The notes beneath the pieces were generated by a model, which was given only the letters and a program-made list of their open reading frames with translations, searched no databases and was not told the DNA's origin. The translations under genes and the position numbers were made by a program. Positions 27,290-37,399 of a stretch of DNA of 64,000 nt are shown here, piece after piece (the first letter of the stretch is position 1; each line of letters opens with the position of its first letter). The stretch is from Staphylococcus intermedius NCTC 11048 (GTDB lineage Bacteria; Bacillota; Bacilli; Staphylococcales; Staphylococcaceae). The stretch spans positions 1 through 64,000 of the forward strand of contig NZ_PPQH01000001.1 of the NCBI RefSeq assembly GCF_002902385.1. The letters are read 5' to 3'.

Positions 27290-28210
27290 CTATTTTGATT
27301 TTGCTGCCCAGTATTTTGCTAATATTGGTCCTGTTACTAAATGGACTATACTAAATATTGCGCCTGGTACTGCAGCTAAAGGATTAAAATGAACGGTTGC
27401 TAATGATGCGGCTAAGCCAGAGTTTTGCATACCGACCTCAATCGATACCGTTTTTTGATCAGTATAGTTTAATTTGAATAAATGCGAGAACCAAAAACCT
27501 AATAAATAACCAATCGCATTATGTATCACTACGACTAAGAAGATGAGTAGACCCGTTTGAATAATGAGTTCACGACTCCCCGCAACGACAGCACCTAGGA
27601 TGACTGAAATCGCAATAACTGAAATGAGTGGTAAAATATCTTCCCCCACATGCGCCACAGGTTTAAGAAATCTTTGAATCAAAATACCTAATACTAATGG
27701 AACAAGTACAACTTTAACGACTGAAATAAGCATCGCCATAAAAGAAACATCCATCCATTCCTGTGCTAAAACAAACATTAAAAATGGTGTCATGAACGAC
27801 GCAAGTACTGTTGAAATCGTTGTAATCGTCACAGACAATGGCACGTTACCTTTTGCCAAATAACTAATGACGTTGCTCGACGTACCTCCTGGACAACATC
27901 CTACTAACAGTACGCCAATCGCAATATCGGCTGGTAAATGAAATAGCTTTACGACTGCATATGCTGAAAGAGGCATAATCGTATATTGTAAAATGACCCC
28001 AATTAAAACTGCTTTCGGTTCTTTTAGGATTAATTTAAAGTCATTAACTGACACCGTTAAACCCATCCCTAACATCACAATACCTAACAAATACGGTACA
28101 AACGTTCCGAAACTTTTAAAAATATCCGGAATCAAAAATCCGGAAATACTTGCCAAAAGCATCCATAATAAAAATGTTTTAGATGCAAATCGACCTAATC
28201 GTTGTAACAT
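27290..28210 (-). CDS. Bile acid:sodium symporter (BASS) family transporter
   Basis: This Na+-coupled transporter (306 aa, nine to ten helices) of the SBF/BASS family shows the first crossover motif GCCPGGTSSNVISYLAKGN near residue 100. The second is around EVGMQNSGLAASLA near 255. Bacterial members carry organic acids such as pantoate or 2-keto acids. I use the ATG at 28210, with GGGGAG eight bases before it, over the upstream frame (28231), which contains that site. Confidence 0.82.
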   Translation of the reverse strand: MLQRLGRFASKTFLLWMLLASISGFLIPDIFKSFGTFVPYLLGIVMLGMGLTVSVNDFKLILKEPKAVLIGVILQYTIMPLSAYAVVKLFHLPADIAIGVLLVGCCPGGTSSNVISYLAKGNVPLSVTITTISTVLASFMTPFLMFVLAQEWMDVSFMAMLISVVKVVLVPLVLGILIQRFLKPVAHVGEDILPLISVIAISVILGAVVAGSRELIIQTGLLIFLVVVIHNAIGYLLGFWFSHLFKLNYTDQKTVSIEVGMQNSGLAASLATVHFNPLAAVPGAIFSIVHLVTGPILAKYWAAKSK

Positions 28211-28399
28211 GGCATTCACTCCCCAATGCAATTAATAATCAGAATATTACCATAATTAGAAGTCGTGCACAACGCTTTTTCCATAAATATATAGTTTAAA
28301 TTCACATCAATCATTATCACTTTACATCTTTAGTCTTACTGAAAATACAAATGACTCGTGATACAATAAATGCAACAATATTGATAATGGGGAATTAGA

Positions 28400-28927
28400 A
28401 TGATAATCGATAAAATAGAGACATTTATTTTAAATATAGATCATATGACAAGCCGCTTTGCCAGACGAAAATTATTAAAGCTATTACATGAAATGAACCT
28501 CCACGCTACAATTCAAATGGAATGGCTAAAACATCAGCACAATTACTTACTCAAAATTCATTTACCTAAACAAGCTTTGCCTTATTTGATTAGTTTTTTG
28601 AGCTTCCATCATTACCGTATATACCAAATCGTCCCTTTCCAATTACTTGATGCTGTTAAACCATTGCAACAACGCCCTCACGAAGAACATCGCTTTGAGT
28701 TAATGATTGATGGTTTGGACGATCTGTTCATTAAAGATAAAGTGATTGATATTTTAAACGGCTTTCAGAGCGAACGCGTGATTTATAGTTTTGCAAAAGA
28801 CATTTTGAAAGTGACGACAACCGCAGAAATCATGAGTGCGTTAATTAGCACTTTAGCAACGCGCAATATTGATATTTATCATGCGAACACAGCTGCACGA
28901 AGTTTCCACAAAATGCGTATTTCGTAG
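28400..28927 (+). CDS. Hypothetical protein, possible duplicated ferredoxin-like fold
   Basis: I do not recognise this 175-aa cytoplasmic protein. GGGGAATTAG precedes the ATG. Its second half (FELMIDGLDDLFIKDKVIDIL and on) has the beta-alpha-beta pattern of heavy-metal-associated (HMA) domains. It has no Cys-X-X-Cys; the first half (FILNIDHMTSRFARRKLLKLL and on) seems a weaker version of the same pattern. The duplication is an inference from hydrophobic spacing. No neighbour suggests a role. Confidence 0.55.
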   Translation: MIIDKIETFILNIDHMTSRFARRKLLKLLHEMNLHATIQMEWLKHQHNYLLKIHLPKQALPYLISFLSFHHYRIYQIVPFQLLDAVKPLQQRPHEEHRFELMIDGLDDLFIKDKVIDILNGFQSERVIYSFAKDILKVTTTAEIMSALISTLATRNIDIYHANTAARSFHKMRIS

Positions 28928-28991
28928 TATTTCCAGCACCCTTCTTCAGTGGCATGGCGTTGATGTCATCCCACTGCTTGATTGAATGCAT

Positions 28992-29026
28992 AAAAAACGG
29001 CACAGCGCATTTGCCTGTACCGTTTC
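28992..29026 (-). terminator. Terminator of the AHSA1-domain gene
   Basis: In minus orientation AAACGGtACAG pairs with CTGTgCCGTTT, followed by six T residues. Confidence 0.8.
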
Positions 29027-29043
29027 ATCTTCATCTATGATAT

Positions 29044-29535
29044 TTATTCCATTTCAAATTCTGCTTCTAATTCACGTTGTAACACATCAAACATCAGTTC
29101 AAAACCATGTGCAGTATGGTCGTGATAAGCTTTCTTTTTCTGTTTATATTCAAGATTGGTCAATCGGCGCTCTTTAGGCACCATGCCTCGATAATGAAAC
29201 GTCATCTCTGTCATACCTGGTGCGCGTTCCTCAAAATAGACTTCAATCTCATCTACGTGTTCACTAAGTTCCGGCATCTGAATCGTTTTTACAATTTGTT
29301 CGCCTTCCTTTAATGTTTGGTACGTGCCGATAACTTCAATTCGTTTGCCTTTACGTAGGTCGACAATTTGATAATGGCCACCTTCAACAGGATGATTGTC
29401 GATGATTTGATTCGTTCGGCGTGAAGTCATAAACCAGTGTATTAATTGATCAGGATCAAGCCACGCATCATACGCATTGGATGGCGACGTTTTCATCAGA
29501 CGAACAAGTTTTATTTCTACCCATTCATTTTGCAT
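29044..29535 (-). CDS. AHSA1/START-like (SRPBCC) domain protein
   Basis: This 163-aa protein has the hydrophobic-pocket AHSA1 fold: KTSPSNAYDAWLDPDQLIHWF at the start and ERAPGMTEMTFHYRGM in the strand region. Bacterial members are often of unknown role; some neighbour ArsR regulators, which is not the case here. The start at 29535 follows GGAAGTG; earlier Met codons in the open frame (to 29586) lie before that site. Confidence 0.8.
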   Translation of the reverse strand: MQNEWVEIKLVRLMKTSPSNAYDAWLDPDQLIHWFMTSRRTNQIIDNHPVEGGHYQIVDLRKGKRIEVIGTYQTLKEGEQIVKTIQMPELSEHVDEIEVYFEERAPGMTEMTFHYRGMVPKERRLTNLEYKQKKKAYHDHTAHGFELMFDVLQRELEAEFEME

Positions 29536-29653
29536 ATGCTTCACTTCCATTCTCCATGCTTTTCGTTCATTTCGGTTAACTTCCATTGTAACTTAAATCC
29601 ATCAAGAACTAAATGAAGTTGTGTTTTCATCATTGCGTTTATCTAAAACCTCT

Positions 29654-30955
29654 TTAGCGATGAGAACGTAAGCGCGGCAGATTAAATAAAATGGCGATTA
29701 TTCCACAAATCGCAAGCATCACAGGGTAAATGGAATAAGGCAACAACGCCACAGGTGAAATGCTCGCCACGCCTGCTGCTGCAATCAGCTGCGGACTATA
29801 GGGGATAAAACCTTGAAATGCACTGCCAAATATATCTAACAAACTCGCCGATTTTCTTGGGTCAATATCATATTCTTCTGCAATGTCTTTCGCAAGTGGG
29901 CCAGCCATAATAATTGAAATCGTATTATTTGCTGTTGAGATATCAGCAACACTGACAAGACTTGCTATGCCAAGTTCTGCACCACGTCTTGTTTTGACAC
30001 GACGTTTGACGAAATTCAGTAGCCAAGTGATCCCACCATGATGTTCCACAAGCCCTATCATACCACCAATGAGCAAAGCAATCATCGCGATATCTTGCAT
30101 GCTGAGTATACCTTCTGACGCCGCTTTTAATAGACCGCCTAAGTTAAATGAGCCATCGATTAAACCAATCAGAGACGACAACAGAATCCCACCTAACAAG
30201 ACTAACACGACATTGATACCAATGACCGCCAAAATCAACACGAGTAAGTACGGAATCACTTTCACCCACTCAAAGTCATATGTTTTCGTTTGCGTCACAT
30301 CATAACCATGCGTCAGCCACCATAAAATGATGATCGTGATGATTGCTCCCGGCACAACGATACGAAAGTTGACTTTAAATTTATCGCTCATTTGCGTCTT
30401 TTGCGTTCGAACTGCGGCAATCGTTGTGTCCGAAATCATGGATAAGTTATCACCAAACATGGCACCTCCAACGACTGTGGCCATCGCAAGTGCAGCTGGT
30501 ATTTCAATTGCTTCACTAATACCGAAACCGACTGGGGCAATCGCTGCAACGGTTCCAACAGAAGTTCCCATTGAAATAGAAATGAACATACAAATGATAA
30601 AAAGTCCGACGATGAGGAAGTTTTGCGGGATAAATGATAACCCTAAATTGACAATAGAGGTCACACCCCCCATTGCTTCAGTTGTTTTTGAAAAGGCTCC
30701 TGCCAATAAAAAGATAAACATCATTAGCACAATGTTGGCATGGCCTGCCTGACGTGCAAAAACTTCTACTTTTGACGCAAATGTCTCCTGTCGATTCATC
30801 ATTAATGCCACAACAACACCAATGATTGCCGCAACATTTAATGGCATAAAAGTAAAGTCTTTCGTGATGATGCCGGCACCTAAAAAGATACTGATAAATA
30901 CGACTAGCGGAATGAGCGCCCATGGACTACTGTGCTCATGCTCTTGTTTTAACAT
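29654..30955 (-). CDS. Na+/H+ antiporter, NhaC-type
   Basis: This integral membrane antiporter (433 aa, about 11-12 helices) is of the NhaC/YuiF kind. ISMGTSVGTVAAIAPVG and GDNLSMISDTTIAA form the re-entrant ion-coupling pairs. It closely parallels the protein at 51557 (SIGTSTGTQAAFIPIG and GDNLSIISDTTIAA), so the two are paralogues, while the one at 2268 is more distant. It sits upstream of a gap and downstream of the M20/SulP pair. Its substrate may be Na+ or an amino-acid-like solute. Confidence 0.82.
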   Translation of the reverse strand: MLKQEHEHSSPWALIPLVVFISIFLGAGIITKDFTFMPLNVAAIIGVVVALMMNRQETFASKVEVFARQAGHANIVLMMFIFLLAGAFSKTTEAMGGVTSIVNLGLSFIPQNFLIVGLFIICMFISISMGTSVGTVAAIAPVGFGISEAIEIPAALAMATVVGGAMFGDNLSMISDTTIAAVRTQKTQMSDKFKVNFRIVVPGAIITIIILWWLTHGYDVTQTKTYDFEWVKVIPYLLVLILAVIGINVVLVLLGGILLSSLIGLIDGSFNLGGLLKAASEGILSMQDIAMIALLIGGMIGLVEHHGGITWLLNFVKRRVKTRRGAELGIASLVSVADISTANNTISIIMAGPLAKDIAEEYDIDPRKSASLLDIFGSAFQGFIPYSPQLIAAAGVASISPVALLPYSIYPVMLAICGIIAILFNLPRLRSHR

Positions 30956-31101
30956 ATATAATCTCCTTAACGAAAAGCCTATCCTTTCAATATGATGTGC
31001 TTTCCTTCACTTAATTTTTATATCTTTTATAAAAACAAAAAGTCATTACATGTGAATTATTGAATTTTACTGTTAAACAATACATGAAAACCGTGTGACC
31101 G

Positions 31102-32238
31102 TCAACGACTTAAATAGTTATCCCATAAACGTTGGATGAAAGCTATAAAATATTCAGGTACCTTGTCTAAAATTTGTTCGTTCGGTTGGAATTGTTCGTG
31201 GTGAAGCGGATATTCACTGTCCGAGCCAATCATCGCAAAATGAACAGGTGCCACAGCTTGGTAGCCCGAAAAGTCCTCACCAATCGTCAATGCTCGTGGT
31301 AACACTTTTGCTTGATAACCAACAGCTTGAGCCACTTCTAACGCCATATGTTGTAACGATTCATCATTGACGACAGAGGCAGTTAAACGGTGATAATCCA
31401 AATCTATTTTCACATTAAATTGCTTTTCTAAGCCTTCACAAATCTGTGTCATTCTTTCTTCAACTTGATCTCGAATTTCTGCTTTAAAACTGCGGACTGT
31501 CCCTTCTACCATGGCTTCTTGTGGGATAACATTCCACGTGTGACCGCTATGAATTTGACCGATTGTAACGACAGCTTTATCATAAGGCGCAAGATTACGA
31601 CTTACGATGGTTTGTAAACTTGAAATGAGTTGAGCTAAAACGATTTGTGGGTCTATCGAATTATGTGGCATAGCCGCATGTGCCCCACGACCTTGAATGC
31701 GAATATTGAAACGATCTACATTCGACGTTAAATGCCCTGCCTTTGCTCGCCATTCACCAACTTTTAACGTTGGATCATTATGAAAACCAAGTATCGCTAA
31801 CGCACCATCTAATGCGCCTGTTTGGACTATTGTAGGTGCCCCATCTCCGGTTTCTTCGGCAGACTGAAAGATGATACGGACGCGCCCTGGTAGTTCTGAT
31901 TCCATCTCTTTTAATTTCACTGCTGTACCGAGCATCGATGTCATATGAATATCATGACCACAGGCGTGCATCACATTATCATTTTGCGATTGATATGCTA
32001 CATTTGTTTTTTCATGAATCGGAAGCGCATCGATATCTGCACGAATGGCAAGCAAGTCTTCTCCTGCACCGACTTCTGCAATGAGCCCCACCTTTAATGG
32101 TAGATCGAGTATTCGAATATCGTGATTTTCTAAAATTTCACGTATTCGTGCTGTTGTTTGAAATTCTTCATTTGAAAGTTCTGGATTTTGATGAAACCAT
32201 CTTCTCCACGCAATCAGTTGATTTAAATCAGCTGCCAT
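31102..32238 (-). CDS. M20-family amidohydrolase
   Basis: This metallo-aminoacylase (378 aa) has metal ligands in HACGHDIHMTSMLG (near 100) and AEETGDGAPT (near 137), plus His in the dimerisation-lid region (GRGAHAAMPH). It resembles N-acyl-amino-acid deacylases (HipO/YxeP). The start overlaps the end of the SulP gene by 11 bp with GGAAGGGAT just before it, so both are co-translated. No signal peptide, hence cytosolic. Confidence 0.87.
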   Translation of the reverse strand: MAADLNQLIAWRRWFHQNPELSNEEFQTTARIREILENHDIRILDLPLKVGLIAEVGAGEDLLAIRADIDALPIHEKTNVAYQSQNDNVMHACGHDIHMTSMLGTAVKLKEMESELPGRVRIIFQSAEETGDGAPTIVQTGALDGALAILGFHNDPTLKVGEWRAKAGHLTSNVDRFNIRIQGRGAHAAMPHNSIDPQIVLAQLISSLQTIVSRNLAPYDKAVVTIGQIHSGHTWNVIPQEAMVEGTVRSFKAEIRDQVEERMTQICEGLEKQFNVKIDLDYHRLTASVVNDESLQHMALEVAQAVGYQAKVLPRALTIGEDFSGYQAVAPVHFAMIGSDSEYPLHHEQFQPNEQILDKVPEYFIAFIQRLWDNYLSR

Positions 32239-33418
32239 GTTGATCCCTTCCTTTTCGATATTTTTGAATTCGTTGATAACTATAATAAACCGCTGTGCCT
32301 ACAAATACCCCGAGTGCTAAATTATGTGCGATGACAATTAATAGAAAAGTAATGAGCATCATCATGAATTCTGACCAACGTCGCTCGACAATATATCTCA
32401 ACGTTTGACGATCAAAAGCGTTCATCGCAATACGTGTCAATACGATGGCTAAAACGACCATCGGAATGCTGCCTACAAGAGGACTTAATACGAATAAAAA
32501 TAACAACATTACGATCCCTGCTACCAAAGTTGAAAGTCGTGATGTTGCACCTAATTTAATATTATATTTAGACTGTCCGACTAGCGCGCTTCCCGCAAGT
32601 CCTCCAAACAAACTAATGATGCAATTTGTGAGCCCTTGTCCGAATGATTCACGATTGAGACTGCTAGAAGTGGCTGTCAATTGATCAACCATTCGTGCTG
32701 TCAAACTCGTTTGAATCGTTGCAACAATTGCTAACATTAAACCAAAAAAGATGAGTTCTACAGCCATCCATCCTGTTAAATCAACGTGAGGCAGCCCCAT
32801 CATCGGTATTTCGAGATGAATACGTGCTAAATCTTGGACCTCTATTAAATCCGCATGAAATATTTTAGCTGCTATCGATAACACTACAATCAAAATGAGT
32901 GCAGCTGGGATACGCTCGGTTATGTATGGGATTAAAAATATCATGATTAAGCTGAGTATTGCAAAAAGATACGTCCAGAGATTATGTCCAAAAATATGTT
33001 TCAATTGCGAAGTGAATAATAAATAAGCTAACGCATTCATAAATCCAACGACAACGGGTACTGGAATTTGATGTATGGCTTTATCTACACGACAAAATGC
33101 GAATATGATTTGAAAGACGCCCATGACAAGCATTGCTGCAATGAGCATCTGCTGACCGTACATCGAAGTGATAATTACAGCAACAATGGAAACGCCACTA
33201 CTCGGTGCCGAAACCATTAATGTGCGTGATCCTAAAAAGCTGATACCTATGAGCATGAGCGCGGTACTGAATATGCCGACTGTCGGGCTGACGCCTGCGA
33301 TGAATGCGAATGCGATGGCACCTGGCATCATGGCTAAAGCGACAAGCAAGCCAGCTGTGATGTTTTGGAAAGTGTGTCCTTTCCAACTTGTGAGGTAATT
33401 TTGGATTGTGTGACCCAT
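32228..33418 (-). CDS. SulP/SLC26-type anion permease lacking STAS domain
   Basis: This membrane permease (396 aa, about 12-14 helices) of the SulP/SLC26 family starts with the typical AGLLVALAMMPGAIAFAFIAGVSPTVGIF. The C-terminus ends in a short basic tail; the usual cytoplasmic STAS domain of about 100-150 aa is absent, as in several Firmicute members. It could import sulfate, bicarbonate or a dicarboxylate. Its overlap with the amidohydrolase gene suggests import of the substrate for that enzyme, which is inference. Confidence 0.8.
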   Translation of the reverse strand: MGHTIQNYLTSWKGHTFQNITAGLLVALAMMPGAIAFAFIAGVSPTVGIFSTALMLIGISFLGSRTLMVSAPSSGVSIVAVIITSMYGQQMLIAAMLVMGVFQIIFAFCRVDKAIHQIPVPVVVGFMNALAYLLFTSQLKHIFGHNLWTYLFAILSLIMIFLIPYITERIPAALILIVVLSIAAKIFHADLIEVQDLARIHLEIPMMGLPHVDLTGWMAVELIFFGLMLAIVATIQTSLTARMVDQLTATSSSLNRESFGQGLTNCIISLFGGLAGSALVGQSKYNIKLGATSRLSTLVAGIVMLLFLFVLSPLVGSIPMVVLAIVLTRIAMNAFDRQTLRYIVERRWSEFMMMLITFLLIVIAHNLALGVFVGTAVYYSYQRIQKYRKGRDQHGS

Positions 33419-33559
33419 CCGCCTCTCCCCCGAATCCCCTTTTATTTCATTATATTATATCAAAGCAATCGGGTTTTGTTGATTATTTTAGGTTTTGCGT
33501 GATGGTTTTGTTTTTGGAGCATACTATGACATTGACAATAATAAAACAGAGCATCTAAC

Positions 33560-33700
33560 GATTGCTTCTACCATTCTCCCTTTCCCAGGGGACTTGCCTC
33601 AACTAAATTTGGCTTGATTAAAGGATACATTTGTTGGAAGCCAAATTGGATTTTCGGCTGCGTCTTGTTCCCTCGGGAGTGTCGAATGGTTTTTGCAATC
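33560..33700 (-). repeat. Structured intergenic repeat element, minus orientation
   Basis: Outer arms GATTGC (33560) and GCAATC (33695) are complementary. ACCATTC / GAATGGT, CCCAGGGG / CCCTCGGGAG boxes, and the core stem AAATTTGGCTT / AAGCCAAATT with flanking GGATTTTCGGC follow inward. The right arm runs straight into the tandem array. Confidence 0.8.
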
Positions 33701-34345
33701 TTATTTTGTCCTCGTTTATTGATAACAATGGCTTAATACATTTCATCTCGCTTTTGGGGGCGGTGATATACAGGGGGAAGCTTGCACAGTTCTTGAAATC
33801 TTATTTTTGTCCTCGTTCATTGATATCAGTGGCTTAATACATTCCATCTCGCTTTTTGGGGTGGTGGTATACGGAGGGTGGCTTTCACAGTTCTTACAAT
33901 CTTAATTGTATCCTCGTTTATTGATGACAATGGCTTAATACATTCCATCTCGCTTTTTGGGGTGGTGGTATACGGAGGGTGGCTTTCACAGTTCTTGCAA
34001 TATTAATTGTATCCTCGTTTATTGATAACAATGGCTTAATACATTTCATCTCGCTTTTGGGGGCGGTGATATACAGGGGGAAGCTTGCACAGTTCTTAAA
34101 ATCTTATTTTTGTCCTCGCTCAATGACATCAGTGGCTCAATACATTTCATCTCGCTTTTGGGGTGGTGGTATACGGAGAGTGGCTTGCATAGTTCTTGCA
34201 ATCTTATTTTGTCCTCGTTTATTGATATCCATGGCTTAATACATTTCATCTCGCTTTTTGGGGTGGTGATATACGGAGGGTGGCTTGTCCAGTTCTTGCA
34301 ATCTTATTTTTGTCCTCGTTCAATGACATCAGTGGCTCATTAAAA
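33688..34345 (+). repeat. Tandem repeat array, seven 99-101-bp units
   Basis: The anchor CCTCG recurs at 33710, 33811, 33912, 34013, 34114, 34213 and 34314, spaced 101 bp except once (99). Each unit has a GTTCTTGCAATCTTA-like start, CTCGTTTATTGAT or CTCGCTCAATGAC, ATGGCTTAATACATTTCATC, and a G-rich GGGGTGGTGGTATAC-type end. The start is homologous to the outer arm of the adjacent structured repeat, so the array may have grown from it. No variable spacers are present, so this is not CRISPR. Confidence 0.9.
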
Positions 34346-34407
34346 ACTATCATGCTTTTTAGGGAGACGATATGACTCCAACCTATTCATCTTATTTATG
34401 CACTGTA

Positions 34408-34459
34408 GAAAAAAGATGAAGCGGCGTGCACCTCTTTTTCAAGGCCCTACGCCGCTTCT
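34408..34459 (-). terminator. Terminator of the hut operon
   Basis: GAAGCGGCGT / ACGCCGCTTC with a 21-nt loop is followed in minus orientation by a T-run. It closes yjiH-hutU-hutI. Confidence 0.8.
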
Positions 34460-34469
34460 GTTCATTTAT

Positions 34470-35717
34470 TTATGCATTTGTTAATAATCCCGGTTGACGG
34501 TCAACGATGACACGTCCGTTTTGAATGACTTTTTCAACGTGATTCACACCGTAATGATAAGGAATGTATTCATGATTTGGTGCGCGCCAAATGACGATAT
34601 TGGCATCATCGCCTTCGTTGATTGTACCCGCGTCCACGTCGATAGCTTTCGCTGCATTGACTGTGACTGCGTTCCAAATTTCAGCTGGTGATAATTTTAA
34701 TTTTAATGCTGCAATCGCCATGACCATTTGTAAATTGTTTGTCACACAGCTCCCTGGGTTATAGTCCGTCGCAATTGCAATGGCACCATTGTTGTCTAAC
34801 ATACCTCTTGCGTCTGCATAACTTTCTTTGTCCAAGTAGAATGTTGTACCTGGTAATAATACCGCCACCGTATCTGAATCTTTTAAGTTGGCTTTGTCTT
34901 TGTCACTTGAAGCAACGAGGTGGTCCGCAGAAATTGCCTCTTCCTCAATCGCTAAGCCTAAGCCACCTAATGGATCGATTTCATCAGCATGAATTTTCAC
35001 CCTTAAGCCGAGTGCTTTGGCTGCTTCCATATAACGTTTGGACTCTTCTAATGTAAACACGCCTGTCTCACAGAAAATATCTGCAAAGTCTGCGTATTTT
35101 TGAGCTTCTGGTAATAAATCAATCATCTCTTGTAAGAAGTCAGCTTGTGATGAAGCCTCTTTTGGAATGGCGTGCGGCCCTAAAAATGTGTGACGCATTT
35201 TTAAGCCGTATTTTTCTTCTAATCGTTTAGATACACGTAACTGCTTTAATTCATTTTCTTTGTTTAAGCCATAACCACTTTTACTTTCAACCGCTAAGAC
35301 ACCATGATGTATCATCGTTAATAAATCATACTCAGCCTTGTTGAAGAGTTCATCTTCAGTTGCTTGGCGTGTCGCTTCTACCGTAGATAAAATGCCGCCA
35401 CCTGATTCAAGTATTTCTAAATATGATTTGCCTTGTCGTTTTAAAGCCATTTCATGTTCGCGTGAGCCCCCGTGCACTAAATGGGTATGTGCATCTACAA
35501 GTGCGGGTGAGACAACACGGTCAGATGCGTCGATCGTTTCACGTGCTTCATAGTCTTCTGTATATGGCCCTGCATAAACAATTTTTCCTTCGTGTACTAC
35601 GACTGTACCATTTTTCACGACATTTAATTCATCTAAGTCTTTCCCTTTTAAAGGGCGTTCAGTTGATACAGGTAAAATCAATTCTTTAATATTTTGAATC
35701 AGTAAATCATAAGTCAT
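34470..35717 (-). CDS. hutI: Imidazolonepropionase
   Basis: This metal-dependent amidohydrolase (415 aa) performs step three of histidine breakdown, opening 4-imidazolone-5-propionate to N-formimino-glutamate. The metal-binding pair His77 and His79 ([10 protein letters not shown]) and further ligands ([26 protein letters not shown]) match the family. Its start overlaps the hutU stop by four bases, so translation is coupled. hutG lies apart, at 41580. Confidence 0.93.
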   Translation of the reverse strand: MTYDLLIQNIKELILPVSTERPLKGKDLDELNVVKNGTVVVHEGKIVYAGPYTEDYEARETIDASDRVVSPALVDAHTHLVHGGSREHEMALKRQGKSYLEILESGGGILSTVEATRQATEDELFNKAEYDLLTMIHHGVLAVESKSGYGLNKENELKQLRVSKRLEEKYGLKMRHTFLGPHAIPKEASSQADFLQEMIDLLPEAQKYADFADIFCETGVFTLEESKRYMEAAKALGLRVKIHADEIDPLGGLGLAIEEEAISADHLVASSDKDKANLKDSDTVAVLLPGTTFYLDKESYADARGMLDNNGAIAIATDYNPGSCVTNNLQMVMAIAALKLKLSPAEIWNAVTVNAAKAIDVDAGTINEGDDANIVIWRAPNHEYIPYHYGVNHVEKVIQNGRVIVDRQPGLLTNA

Positions 35718-37381
35718 TCTGTTTCTACCTCCTTAGTTAACATAGGAATATCAACGCCACGTGTTTTCGCAGTTTCAATCGCTTTTTCGTAGCCCGCATC
35801 TGCATGTCTCACTACACCCATACCCGGATCCGTTGTTAATACACGTCCTAATCTTCTGTCAGCACGTTCTGAACCATCAGCAACAACGACCATACCAGCG
35901 TGTAAAGAATAGCCCATACCTACACCGCCACCATGGTGTACTGAAATCCATGAACCGCCCGCTGCTGTGTTAATTAATGCATTTAAAATCGCCCAGTCCC
36001 CTACAGCATCTGAACCATCCAACATCGACTCTGTTTCACGGTTTGGTGATGCTACTGAACCTGAATCTAGATGGTCACGACCGATAACAATAGGTGCAGA
36101 AATTTCGCCATTACGGACGAGTTCATTAAGCGCTAAGCCCATTTTTGCACGTTCGCCATAACCGAGCCACGCGATTCTTGACGGTAAGCCTTGGAATGCG
36201 ATTTTTTCACTTGCCATGTCTAACCAGCGCATTAATTTTTCATCTTCAGGGAATAATTCACGCATTAATTGGTCCGCACGTTCGATGTCTTTTGGATCCC
36301 CAGACAATGCAGCAAAACGGAATGGACCTTTACCTTCACAGAATAATGGACGAATGTATGCTGGTACGAAGCCAGGGAAATCAAACGCATTTTCTAACCC
36401 TTCATCAAATGCAACTTGTCTGATGTTATTCCCATAGTCGAATGCCACTGCACCATTTTTTTGGAATTGTAACATCGCTTCAACATGTTTTTTCATTGAT
36501 TGTTTTGATAATGTGACATATTTTGCAGGATCACTTTCTCGTAATGCAGCTGCTTCTTCTAAACTATATCCTTCAGGCACGTAACCATTAAGCGGGTCGT
36601 GTGCAGAGGTTTGGTCTGTCACGATATCAATTTTGAAGCCACGTTTTAAAATTTCATGATGCACTTCTGCAGCATTACCAACTAATCCAATAGCGAGTGC
36701 ACGCCCTTCTTTTTTCGCTTGTTCCGCTTTTTCTAACGCTTCATCTAATGAATGTGTAATCGTGTCACAATAGCGTGTATCAATACGTTTTTGAATACGT
36801 GTAGGGTCCACATCTACACCGATAACAACGCCGCCATTCATCGTCACAGCAAGTGGTTGCGCACCACCCATACCGCCTAATCCAGCCGTTAAAGTAATTG
36901 TGCCTTTTAATGACCCATCAAAATGTTGGTTCGCTAACTCTGCAAATGTCTCGTATGTACCTTGGACAATCCCTTGTGAACCAATATAAATCCAACTTCC
37001 CGCTGTCATTTGTCCGTACATCATTAATCCTTTTTTATCTAACTCATGGAAATGCTCCCATGTTGCCCATTTCGGTACAAGCACTGAGTTCGACAAAAGC
37101 ACACGTGGCGCTTCTTCATGCGTTTTAAATACAGCGACCGGTTTACCTGATTGCACTAACATTGTCTCATCATTTTCTAAGCGGCGTAATGTATTCACAA
37201 TCGCATCAAATGCTTCCCAGTTACGTGCTGCTTTACCGATACCTCCGTACACGACAAGACGTTCAGGATGTTCAGCTACTTCAGGATCTAAGTTGTTGTA
37301 TAACATTCGTAAAACCGCTTCTTGTTCCCAACCTTTACATTCGATTTCTAAACCTTTTTTTGCTTGGATATTTCTTACCAT
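35714..37381 (-). CDS. hutU: Urocanate hydratase
   Basis: This NAD+-dependent enzyme (555 aa) hydrates urocanate to 4-imidazolone-5-propionate. Diagnostic stretches are [32 protein letters not shown] with tightly bound NAD+, and [21 protein letters not shown] near the C-terminus. The start at 37381, behind GGGGAG, is six codons after the first in-frame Met and agrees with other urocanases. It follows the YjiH gene by 18 bp and overlaps hutI. No hutH (histidase) gene is present in the window; that gene is usually elsewhere in staphylococci. Confidence 0.93.
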   Translation of the reverse strand: MVRNIQAKKGLEIECKGWEQEAVLRMLYNNLDPEVAEHPERLVVYGGIGKAARNWEAFDAIVNTLRRLENDETMLVQSGKPVAVFKTHEEAPRVLLSNSVLVPKWATWEHFHELDKKGLMMYGQMTAGSWIYIGSQGIVQGTYETFAELANQHFDGSLKGTITLTAGLGGMGGAQPLAVTMNGGVVIGVDVDPTRIQKRIDTRYCDTITHSLDEALEKAEQAKKEGRALAIGLVGNAAEVHHEILKRGFKIDIVTDQTSAHDPLNGYVPEGYSLEEAAALRESDPAKYVTLSKQSMKKHVEAMLQFQKNGAVAFDYGNNIRQVAFDEGLENAFDFPGFVPAYIRPLFCEGKGPFRFAALSGDPKDIERADQLMRELFPEDEKLMRWLDMASEKIAFQGLPSRIAWLGYGERAKMGLALNELVRNGEISAPIVIGRDHLDSGSVASPNRETESMLDGSDAVGDWAILNALINTAAGGSWISVHHGGGVGMGYSLHAGMVVVADGSERADRRLGRVLTTDPGMGVVRHADAGYEKAIETAKTRGVDIPMLTKEVETE

Positions 37382-37399
37382 AAGACTTCTCCCCTTCAT

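Larger units (their letters stand above)
33419..34407. other. Gene-free region with structured repeat and tandem array
   Basis: Upstream of SulP and beyond the hutI terminator lie about 990 bp with no gene. They hold one structured repeat element (33560-33700) directly joined to seven tandem copies of a 99-101-bp unit. The frames of about 60-86 codons in the array (33631, 33979, 34110 and 34046) reflect its periodicity. Confidence 0.75.

Noticed and set aside
33979-34239. Frames of 60-86 codons in the tandem array
   Set aside because: They run through the repeats because the period is near a multiple of three plus two and lacks stops in places. There is no ribosome site and the product is a repeat artefact.
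33688-34345. CRISPR array
   Set aside because: The repeats are contiguous, with a 101-bp period and no unique spacers. No cas gene is in the window.
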